Assembly (NCBI GenBank): GCA_949542085.1
Contig: CATGXW010000080.1
Location: 1-5,285, forward strand
Direction: 5' to 3'
From: an uncultured Alphaproteobacteria bacterium
GTDB taxonomy: Bacteria > Pseudomonadota > Alphaproteobacteria > RF32 > CAG-239
DNA length: 5,285 bases
Positions 1-5,285 of this stretch are shown piece after piece (positions within the stretch are counted from its first letter, which is position 1; the number at the start of each line of letters is the position of its first letter). The translations under genes and the position numbers were made by a program. Below the pieces are notes generated by a model, which was not told the DNA's origin, made no database searches, and saw only the letters and a program-made list of their open reading frames with translations.

Positions 1-420
1 TTATATGATGGTCGTGGAAATACGCAGGCGATGTTAGACGAGATAGGGACTGGTGTGTTGGTGGCGGCGGCGGCGAATCAATTTTATGTCGGCAGCAAGA
101 CGGATGAGAATTTCGGACAAGGCAAATGGTATCTTCCGGCGATTGGCGAATTGATGGATATGTATGGTACGGATTATGATGCCACAACAAGCGGTGCCGG
201 CGCATCAGGAGCAACAGGGGAAAATAAAGCAAAAATCAATGCAGCCTTAAGGACTTTGGAGGCTAAAGGAGTTGAGGCCAGTGCTTTAAGAGATAGTGAC
301 TATTGGTCATCATCCAAGCTAGGGGAGGAGCTTTCCTGGAAGCTTTATATGGGGAGTGGAGATCGTTATCTTTACCATAAAAGCGGCACTTACTATGTTC
401 GGTGTTTTCAGTTTTTGGAA
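1..420 (+). other. DUF1566/Lcl_C-type C-type-lectin-like domain (partial at 5' side)
   Basis: This segment encodes the landmarks of the DUF1566/Lcl_C and Fibrobacter-major-type family: an N-terminal DGRGNTQ, WYLP followed by GEL, then YWSSS, a downstream Trp, and a closing YVRCF. In related proteins these form the core of a compact C-type-lectin or formylglycine-enzyme-like fold with a variable surface between YWSS and VR. The family occurs on surface proteins and is one of the folds used by diversity-generating retroelement targets. No catalytic residues are evident. The assignment rests on motif recognition, not on a profile search. Confidence 0.7.
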
Positions 421-1290
421 AATTACTTTCCAGCAAAAGAGGGTGAGGTTGCTCCGAAAATCGGCGATGTGATGTACTCAGATTTAAGTTATGGTTCGGC
501 AGACGAGTATAATGGTAGCAAAAAAGCGGTGGGAGTTGTTACGTGGGTTTCTGAAGATGGTTCTTCGGCGCGAATTGTTAACCTCTCTGATTTAAGATTT
601 AGTTCCACTAATCAGGTTGGTAATTTTGATCCAGATAATCCATATGAAGGGAACGAAAGGGGGTCTGAACATACGGTTAATGATAAATATAAAGATGTGG
701 TCGGTATTCCTGATTATAATTATGTTCAGCTTTTGAATGCGATGCATTCGTCGGGAACGATTGCGGTGCAGGATATTGCATTGTCCGAGAGGCAGGGTAC
801 GGTTGATGTCGCATGGTCGGCGCAGTTTAACGAGCTGCTGGGACAGTATGATAAACTTGTTAAAGACAGTTCGTATAAGGGAATGAACCTGCTTCAGGGT
901 AATGCCCTCACAGTGATGTTTAATGAACACAACACCAGCTATGTCAATGTGCAGGGAGCGAAAGTGTCTTCTGTGGAGCTTGGATTGAATGATGTGAAAT
1001 GGCTGAAAATTGAAGATATTTCCGTATCGGTTGATGCTCTGGGAAAGGCGATTTTATCATTGCGTGATTTGTCAAACGAGATGGGAAATTATTATTCCAT
1101 CGTGCAAAATCGTCAGGATTTTACGAAAACGCTTATCAATGTTTTGACCGAGGGGGCTGATAATCTGACTTTGGCTGATATGAATGAAGAAGCGGCGAAT
1201 ATGCTGGCGTTGCAAACTCGTCAGCAATTGGGTGTCAGTGCTTTGCGGCTTTCTTCGGAAGCAGCTCGCAGTATTTTGAATTTGTTTTAA
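1..1290 (+). CDS. Flagellin-like protein carrying a DUF1566/Lcl_C (C-type-lectin-like) module, 5'-truncated by window
   Basis: The reading frame is open from base 1 (LYDGRGNTQAMLDE...), so the true start lies upstream and ATG 31 is probably internal; the visible part is 429 codons. Codon numbers count from base 1. Codons ~1-140 are the second half of a DUF1566/Lcl_C module: AAAANQFY, KWYLPAIGEL (42-51), a Gly/Ala/Thr-rich stretch (~62-73), YWSSS (101-105), a Trp at 113 and VRCFQF (133-138). Codons ~153-200 (GDVMYSD, VGVVTWVSEDG) look like the first half of a second module. Codons ~260-429 are flagellin-like: AQFNELL...SSYKGMNLLQG resembles the end of the flagellin N-terminal D1 helices, and RQDFTKTLINVL, LALQTRQQL and the final LNLF match the C-terminal D1/D0 domain. 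By family knowledge, such ends polymerise into a filament or mediate flagellar export, while lectin-fold domains bind ligands. A ligand-displaying flagellin is my inference. The upstream end must be read to see whether a flagellin N-terminus exists. Confidence 0.85.
   Translation, partial: LYDGRGNTQAMLDEIGTGVLVAAAANQFYVGSKTDENFGQGKWYLPAIGELMDMYGTDYDATTSGAGASGATGENKAKINAALRTLEAKGVEASALRDSDYWSSSKLGEELSWKLYMGSGDRYLYHKSGTYYVRCFQFLENYFPAKEGEVAPKIGDVMYSDLSYGSADEYNGSKKAVGVVTWVSEDGSSARIVNLSDLRFSSTNQVGNFDPDNPYEGNERGSEHTVNDKYKDVVGIPDYNYVQLLNAMHSSGTIAVQDIALSERQGTVDVAWSAQFNELLGQYDKLVKDSSYKGMNLLQGNALTVMFNEHNTSYVNVQGAKVSSVELGLNDVKWLKIEDISVSVDALGKAILSLRDLSNEMGNYYSIVQNRQDFTKTLINVLTEGADNLTLADMNEEAANMLALQTRQQLGVSALRLSSEAARSILNLF
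301..414 (+). other. Candidate variable surface of the lectin-like domain (possible DGR-type variable region)
   Basis: This stretch runs from YWSSS to VRCFQF, where variable residues cluster in DUF1566-type retroelement targets. From 361 to 396 the codons are gat cgt tat ctt tac cat aaa agc ggc act tac tat: eleven of twelve end in a pyrimidine and code for Asp, Arg, Tyr, Leu, His, Ser, Gly and Thr. That is the pattern expected when AAY codons of a template are adenine-mutagenised. It may also be chance or ordinary codon preference. No reverse transcriptase, template repeat or IMH element is identifiable within the window. Confidence 0.3.
463..777 (+). other. Half-module repeat: GDVMYSD...VGVVTWVSEDG region linking lectin-like and flagellin parts
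   Basis: The encoded segment begins IGDVMYSD and continues with KKAVGVVTWVSEDGSSARIVNLSDL, which resembles the first half of DUF1566-type modules that normally precedes the WYLP/YWSSS half. Here the second half never follows. After an Asp/Asn-rich linker (NFDPDNPYEGNE) and a short PDYNYVQLLNAM segment, the chain enters the flagellin-like helices. This suggests either a tandem array of modules ending in an incomplete copy or a linker domain. The homology of the half-module is inferred from motif memory. Confidence 0.45.
778..1290 (+). other. Flagellin-type helical region (end of N-terminal D1 plus C-terminal D1/D0)
   Basis: The segment starts with LSERQGTVDVAWSAQFNELL and SYKGMNLLQG, which corresponds to the last helix of the flagellin N-terminal domain (typical form: FN.LL.QID.LA.D.SYNG.NLL). 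It then has a short hairpin (ALTVMFNEHNTSYVNVQG) and a C-terminal domain: VDALGKAILSLRDLSNEMG, YYSIVQNRQDFTKTLINVL, ADMNEEAANMLAL, QTRQQLGVSALRLSSEAARS and ILNLF. The closing hydrophobic LF and the heptad-like spacing are the hallmarks of flagellin D0. The gap between the NLLQG and VDALGK helices is short, so no large D2/D3 domain lies at the usual place. Confidence 0.85.
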
Positions 1291-1324
1291 AAGTGTCGGA
1301 TGTTTTTTTAGAGAAACTCGGGGG

Positions 1325-1357
1325 GCAAAAAAAGACTCGGAGAGGTGCATTTTTTGC
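1325..1357 (+). terminator. Weak A-tract/T-tract hairpin, possible terminator of the flagellin-like gene
   Basis: GCAAAAAA (1325-1332) can pair with TTTTTTGC (1350-1357) around a 17-nt loop that holds a tiny CTC/GAG stem. It lies 34 bp after the stop codon of the flagellin-like gene. The stem is mostly A-T and no T-run follows it, so its terminating strength is doubtful. It may simply be an A/T-rich spacer. Confidence 0.25.
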
Positions 1358-1399
1358 TTGCCAGAATCGGAAAAGAGAGTCATTATCAGCCCGAATTTA

Positions 1400-1414
1400 G
1401 TCACGAATCGTGAC
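1400..1414. repeat. Perfect inverted repeat, 7 bp arms with 1-bp centre
   Basis: GTCACGA-A-TCGTGAC is a perfect dyad. Its size and symmetry suit a dimeric DNA-binding regulator, but I do not recognise the family. It directly abuts a second palindrome and lies 168 bp before the rpoB start codon, upstream of the terminator hairpin. It may act as an operator or form a small cruciform or RNA hairpin. Confidence 0.55.
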
Positions 1415-1428
1415 AATTGCATGCAATT
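1415..1428. repeat. Perfect 14-bp palindrome
   Basis: AATTGCATGCAATT is identical to its reverse complement and begins at the base right after the preceding inverted repeat. With no loop it is more plausible as a protein-binding site than as an RNA hairpin. I could not assign it to a known regulator. It is followed by A/T-rich sequence (ATTTTAT). Confidence 0.55.
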
Positions 1429-1440
1429 ATTTTATCGGTT

Positions 1441-1491
1441 TCGCCAAGAGGAGGCCTCATCTCTTACGGTTTGGCGAGCTTTCTTTTTTTT
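1441..1491 (+). terminator. Rho-independent-type terminator or attenuator upstream of rpoB
   Basis: TCGCCAA (1441-1447) pairs with TTGGCGA (1471-1477). An alternative fold pairs TCGCC with GGCGA and then AAGAG (1446-1450) with CTCTT (1461-1465), leaving a loop containing GAGGCCTC. The stem is followed by GCTTTC and eight T residues (1484-1491). It is on the coding strand, 151 bp past the flagellin-like stop and 90 bp before rpoB. It probably ends upstream transcription, with rpoB transcribed from a promoter after it. It could instead be a relic of, or equivalent to, the attenuator that precedes rpoB in some bacteria. Confidence 0.7.
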
Positions 1492-1566
1492 ACATACATT
1501 AATGTTCAACCTTCTGCGGTCGGGGTTCAGTTTAAATCTGATAGTATTGTCGCAGAATTCAACTAC

Positions 1567-1571
1567 AAGGA
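1567..1571 (+). promoter_or_regulatory. Shine-Dalgarno sequence for rpoB
   Basis: AAGGA lies 10 bases before ATG 1582, slightly long but acceptable spacing. It supports this start, and the protein that follows aligns from its first residues with the usual alphaproteobacterial RpoB N-terminus. Confidence 0.65.
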
Positions 1572-1581
1572 TTTTAATTCA

Positions 1582-4500
1582 ATGAAAGAATCTTATACGA
1601 GCAAACGGCGTGTAAGAAGAAGTTTCGGCAAAATTGACGCTGTTGCGGATATGCCGAGCCTCATCGAAATTCAAAAAGGTTCTTATGACAGCTTTATTCA
1701 AGCTCAAGGCGCTGAAAAATGCGAGTTTGGTTTGGAAGAAGTTTTCAAGTCTATTTTCCCGATTAAAGATTTTTCCGGAAACGGCGAACTCGAGTTTGTT
1801 AAATATGAACTCGAAGAGCCGAAATATGACGTTGACGAATGTATCAAACGCGATATGACTTTTGCCGCTCCGGTAAAAGCTACTTTGCGTTTGGTTGTTT
1901 GGGATACTGATGAAGCAACCGGTGCGAAATCTATTCACGACATTAAAGAACAAGATGTTTATATGGGTGATATTCCGTTGATGACAGATAAAGGTACATT
2001 TATCTGTAACGGTACGGAGCGTGTCGTTGTTTCGCAGATGCACCGTTCTCCGGGCGTGTTCTTTGATCATGACAAAGGTAAAACAGTCGCTTCCGGTAAA
2101 TATTTGTTTGCCGCTCGCATCATTCCTTACCGCGGTTCTTGGTTGGATTTTGAATTCGATGCCAAAGATTTGGTTTATGCTCGTATCGACCGTCGCCGCA
2201 AATTGCCGGTAACTTCGATTTTGTATTCTTTGTACTCTAAAGAGACAGAAGAGAAAATCGCTAAGCTGGCTAAACAGGGTAAGAAGATTGATCCTGCTGA
2301 AATTAAAGGTATGGATAAAGAAGAAATCCTGAATTACTTCTATGACAGCGACACATATGTTGCCGATAAGAAAGCATGGAAAGTCAAGTTTGCTCCGGAA
2401 CGCATGAAAGGCGTTAAGTTCGACTTTGATTTGATTAATGCCGCTACCGGTGATGTTGTGCTGGAAAGAGGCAAAAAGCTTTCTCCGCGTTTGGCTCAAA
2501 AATTGGCTGACGAAGGTTTGGAATTCTACAAAGTTACTCCTGAGCAGATGATCGGCAAATTCTTGGCCACCAACGTTGTTGTTGCCAAGACCGGTGAAGT
2601 TTTGGCCGAAGCCGGCGACGAAATTACTCAGGAATTGTTGGATACGTTTGCAGCCAACAAGGTTAATGAAATTCAGACATTGTTTATCGACGGTGTTAAT
2701 GTTGGTCCTTACATCCGCAATACTTTGGCTGCGGACAAGAACAACTGCCGTGAAGAAGCTTTGTTGGATATCTATCGTGTTATGCGTCCGGGTGATCCTC
2801 CGACATATGAAACAGCTGATCAGTTGTTCCATGGTTTGTTCTTTGACAATGACCGTTATGACTTGTCTTCAGTCGGTCGTGTTAAAATGAATGTTGCTTT
2901 GGATATTTCTTTTGACGATGCTCCGGATGATTACAAAATTTTGCGTAAAGACGATATTTTGCGCATTGTTAAGCATTTGGTTGAATTGCGTGACGGCAAG
3001 GGTGAAGTTGATGATATTGATCACCTCGGCAACCGTCGTGTTCGTTCCGTCGGCGAATTGATGGAAAACCAATATCGCATGGGCTTGCTCAGAATGGAAA
3101 GAGCTATTCGCGAAAGAATGAGTTCTGAAAATCTGAACAACGTTAAACCGCAGGATTTGGTTAACGCAAAACCGATTGCTTCAGTTATTCGCGAGTTCTT
3201 CGGTTCTTCCCAGTTGTCACAGTTTATGGATCAGAACAACCCGTTGTCAGAAATCACACACAAACGCCGTTTGTCCGCATTGGGCCCTGGCGGTTTGTCT
3301 CGTGACCGCGCCGGCTTTGAAGTCCGCGACGTGCATCCGACACACTATGGTCGTATCTGCCCGATTGAAACTCCGGAAGGTCCGAACATTGGTTTGATTA
3401 ACTCTCTGTCAACTTATGCCCGCATCAACAAATACGGTTTCATTGAATGTCCGTATCGTAAAGTTGTTAACGGCGTGGTTTCCTCAGATGTTGTTTATCT
3501 GTCAGCTAACGAAGAAGGCAAATTCAAAATTGCGGAAGCTAACGCAAAAGTTAAAGACGACGGACACTTTGAAGATGACTTGATTGCCTGCCGCAAGGCC
3601 GGTGAATTCGAGTTTGCCCGTCCGGAAGAAATCGACTTCATCGACGTTTCTCCGAAACAGTTGGTTTCTGTCGCCGCAGCTTTGATTCCGTTCTTGGAAA
3701 ACGATGACGCGAACCGTGCTTTGATGGGGGCGAACATGCAACGCCAAGGCGTGCCTTTGTTGCGCTCTGAAGCTCCGTTGGTCGGTACCGGTGTTGAAGA
3801 CGTTGTTGCTAAAGATTCCGGTGCGACAGTCGTTTGTAAATACGACGGTATTGTTGACGCTGTTGATGCTAATCGTATTGTGGTTCGTTCAAAAGACGAA
3901 CACTCTGCAGAAGCCGGTGTTGAAATTTATCGTCTGTCCAAATTCCGCCGTTCTAACCAAAACACCTGCATTAACCAAGTTCCTTTGGTTAAAGTCGGTG
4001 ACGAGGTTCATGCCGGTGATATTATGGCTGACGGTCAATGCACGGATATGGGTGAATTGGCATTGGGTAAAAACGTTCTCGTTGCGTTTATGCCGTGGAA
4101 CGGTTTGAACTACGAAGATGCTATTTTGCTCTCCGAAAGAATTTCCCGTGATGATGTCTTCACATCTCTGCACATTGAAGAGTTTGAAGTTATGGCTCGT
4201 GACACCAAATTGGGTCAGGAAGAAATCACTCGTGATATTCCGAACGTTGGTGAAGAAGCTTTGCGCAACCTTGATGAAGCCGGTATCGTTTATATCGGTG
4301 CCGAAGTTAAGGCCGGTGATATTCTGGTCGGTAAGGTAACACCTAAGGGTGAGTCTCCTGTTACTCCGGAAGAAAAATTGCTGCGCGCCATCTTTGGTGA
4401 AAAGGCTTCTGATGTTCGTGATACTTCTCTGCGCGTTCAGCCGGGTATTGAAGGTATCGTTGTTGACGTTCACGTCTTCTCCCGTCGTGGTGTTGAAAAA

Positions 4501-5285
4501 GATGAACGCGCTCTGTCTATCGAGCAGGAAGAAATTTCTCAGCTTGCTAAAGACCGCGACGACGAAATCGCTATTATCCGCCGCAACGTTGAAGCTCGTT
4601 TGAAAGCGATGTTGAACGGTCACAAGGTTGTTGACGCTCCGAAGGGCATTTCTAAAAACGCCACCATTACCGATGAGGTTTTGGACAGCGTTCCGTCTTC
4701 TCAATGGCGCAAGATTGTCGTTAAAGATGAAGATGTTATGGCAAAAGTTGAAGAACTGCTTGCCGCTTATGACAGCCGTTTGGAAAAAATCCAGAAACAC
4801 TTCGACGACAAGGTTGAGAAAGTTCAGCGCGGCGATGATTTGCTGCCGGGCGTTTTGAAGATGGTTAAGGTCTTCATTGCGACCAAACGTAAAATTCAAT
4901 CAGGCGATAAAATCGCCGGTCGTCACGGTAACAAGGGTACAATTTCACGCGTTCTGCCGTTGCAAGATATGCCGTACATGGAAGACGGTACACCGGTTGA
5001 TATCGTGTTGAACCCGTTGGGTGTGCCTTCACGTATGAACGTCGGACAAATTTTGGAAACTCACCTCGGCTGGGCCGCTAAGAAACTCGGTCAGCAGATT
5101 AACGAGCTGTGGGAACAGGTTAAAGCCGGCCAAAAGACCGATAAAGAATTGCAGGCTAAACTGAAAGAAGTTTACGGCGAAAAACAATATAAGCGTGATA
5201 TTGCCAAGATGACGGCTGAGGAACTCGACTTGATGATTCCGAACCTCAAAAACGGTGTGCCGATGGCTACTCCGGTATTTGACGG
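1582..5285 (+). CDS. rpoB: DNA-directed RNA polymerase subunit beta, 3'-truncated by window
   Basis: This is the beta subunit of the core RNA polymerase (alpha2-beta-beta'-omega), which forms one side of the active-site cleft and acts in the cytoplasm. It is open for 1234 codons and still in frame at the window edge, where it reads [11 protein letters not shown]; by comparison with E. coli RpoB (1342 aa) and the longer alphaproteobacterial proteins, roughly 130-170 C-terminal residues are missing. Landmarks: [15 protein letters not shown] near the start; [19 protein letters not shown] from codon 143; the rifampicin cluster at codons 541-567, then [39 protein letters not shown] with the conserved acidic pair E845/D846; [18 protein letters not shown] with lysines K1110 and K1118, equivalent to E. 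coli K1065 and K1073; and [14 protein letters not shown]. No frameshift or premature stop is seen. Start codon 1582 is supported by an AAGGA. Codon use is strongly biased (GTT, GCT, GGT, CGT), as expected of a highly expressed gene. rpoC would be expected downstream. Confidence 0.98.
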   Translation, partial: MKESYTSKRRVRRSFGKIDAVADMPSLIEIQKGSYDSFIQAQGAEKCEFGLEEVFKSIFPIKDFSGNGELEFVKYELEEPKYDVDECIKRDMTFAAPVKATLRLVVWDTDEATGAKSIHDIKEQDVYMGDIPLMTDKGTFICNGTERVVVSQMHRSPGVFFDHDKGKTVASGKYLFAARIIPYRGSWLDFEFDAKDLVYARIDRRRKLPVTSILYSLYSKETEEKIAKLAKQGKKIDPAEIKGMDKEEILNYFYDSDTYVADKKAWKVKFAPERMKGVKFDFDLINAATGDVVLERGKKLSPRLAQKLADEGLEFYKVTPEQMIGKFLATNVVVAKTGEVLAEAGDEITQELLDTFAANKVNEIQTLFIDGVNVGPYIRNTLAADKNNCREEALLDIYRVMRPGDPPTYETADQLFHGLFFDNDRYDLSSVGRVKMNVALDISFDDAPDDYKILRKDDILRIVKHLVELRDGKGEVDDIDHLGNRRVRSVGELMENQYRMGLLRMERAIRERMSSENLNNVKPQDLVNAKPIASVIREFFGSSQLSQFMDQNNPLSEITHKRRLSALGPGGLSRDRAGFEVRDVHPTHYGRICPIETPEGPNIGLINSLSTYARINKYGFIECPYRKVVNGVVSSDVVYLSANEEGKFKIAEANAKVKDDGHFEDDLIACRKAGEFEFARPEEIDFIDVSPKQLVSVAAALIPFLENDDANRALMGANMQRQGVPLLRSEAPLVGTGVEDVVAKDSGATVVCKYDGIVDAVDANRIVVRSKDEHSAEAGVEIYRLSKFRRSNQNTCINQVPLVKVGDEVHAGDIMADGQCTDMGELALGKNVLVAFMPWNGLNYEDAILLSERISRDDVFTSLHIEEFEVMARDTKLGQEEITRDIPNVGEEALRNLDEAGIVYIGAEVKAGDILVGKVTPKGESPVTPEEKLLRAIFGEKASDVRDTSLRVQPGIEGIVVDVHVFSRRGVEKDERALSIEQEEISQLAKDRDDEIAIIRRNVEARLKAMLNGHKVVDAPKGISKNATITDEVLDSVPSSQWRKIVVKDEDVMAKVEELLAAYDSRLEKIQKHFDDKVEKVQRGDDLLPGVLKMVKVFIATKRKIQSGDKIAGRHGNKGTISRVLPLQDMPYMEDGTPVDIVLNPLGVPSRMNVGQILETHLGWAAKKLGQQINELWEQVKAGQKTDKELQAKLKEVYGEKQYKRDIAKMTAEELDLMIPNLKNGVPMATPVFD
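3202..3282 (+). other. rpoB: Rifampicin-resistance-determining cluster of rpoB
   Basis: Codons 541-567 correspond to E. coli RpoB 507-533 (offset +34). The encoded residues [20 protein letters not shown] and KRRLSAL keep Asp550 (E. coli 516), His560 (526) and Ser565 (531), the three sites most often changed in resistant strains. Leu564 replaces the Ile of E. coli 530, as is normal in several other bacteria. The sequence therefore predicts an unmutated, rifampicin-binding pocket. Confidence 0.9.

Noticed and set aside
1316..1340. Short direct repeat ACTCGG at 1316-1321 and 1335-1340
   Set aside because: Six bases is too short to be meaningful in a purine-rich spacer, and there are no further copies nearby to suggest an array.
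1072..1422. 116-codon minus-strand frame over the end of the flagellin-like gene
   Set aside because: Most of it is antisense to the conserved flagellin C-terminus, and no motif or ribosome binding site supports it.
1471..1500. Possible promoter: TTGGCG (1471-1476), 18-bp spacer, TACATT (1495-1500)
   Set aside because: Only three of six and four of six matches to consensus, and the -35 element lies inside the terminator stem; too weak to call.
1291..1581. tRNA or other structured RNA gene in the gap
   Set aside because: I found no acceptor-stem/T-loop pattern (no GGTTCRA-type motif with matching arms) and no riboswitch-like conserved core; only the hairpins listed.
1358..1585. 75-codon plus-strand frame across the intergenic region
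   Set aside because: It begins with TTG, runs through both palindromes and the terminator hairpin, overlaps the rpoB start, and lacks a convincing ribosome binding site or protein-like composition.
1579..2832. 417-codon open frame on the minus strand opposite the start of rpoB
   Set aside because: It lies fully antisense to a clear, conserved rpoB. The translation shows no recognisable domain and is rich in Phe, Asn and Arg, as expected from reverse reading of biased codons.
3889..4899. 336-codon open frame on the minus strand opposite the later part of rpoB
   Set aside because: Again antisense to conserved rpoB, with no recognisable motifs; long antisense frames are a by-product of strong codon bias (few codons whose complement is a stop).

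Overview
The window (about 45% GC by eye) most likely comes from an alphaproteobacterium. The start of the RNA polymerase beta subunit resembles alphaproteobacterial RpoB ([12 protein letters not shown]...[15 protein letters not shown]). The flagellin C-terminus (LALQTRQQL...SSEAARSILNLF) is of the kind found in Rhodospirillales-like bacteria. The lectin-like module resembles families I recall from low-GC, gut-associated members of that class; this last point is memory, not a search result.

There are two genes, both on the + strand and both cut by the window edges. Positions 1-1290 hold the 3' part of a chimeric surface-protein gene. It encodes the second half of a DUF1566/Lcl_C-type (C-type-lectin-fold) module with WYLP, YWSSS and VRCF landmarks, then the first half of what looks like another copy of the module (GDVMYSD...VGVVTWVSEDG), then a flagellin-type helical C-terminal region ending in LF. 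The product looks like a flagellin carrying a ligand-binding head, or a surface protein that has borrowed the flagellin C-terminus. The end of the lectin-like domain has a run of NNY codons coding for diverse residues, which would fit a diversity-generating retroelement target, but no reverse transcriptase or template repeat is in view.

Positions 1291-1581 are a 291-bp gap without a convincing gene. It contains a weak A-tract/T-tract hairpin, two perfect inverted repeats lying back to back (1400-1414 and 1415-1428), a Rho-independent-type terminator (1441-1491) and a Shine-Dalgarno sequence for the next gene.

From 1582 to the window end is rpoB: 1234 codons without a stop, running past the catalytic lysines and lacking only the C-terminal end. 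The rifampicin-binding cluster looks wild type. The usual upstream neighbours (rplJ-rplL) are absent; the flagellin-like chimera sits in their place. This is either a real rearrangement or an assembly junction. The two genes show no functional link and appear to be separated by a terminator.
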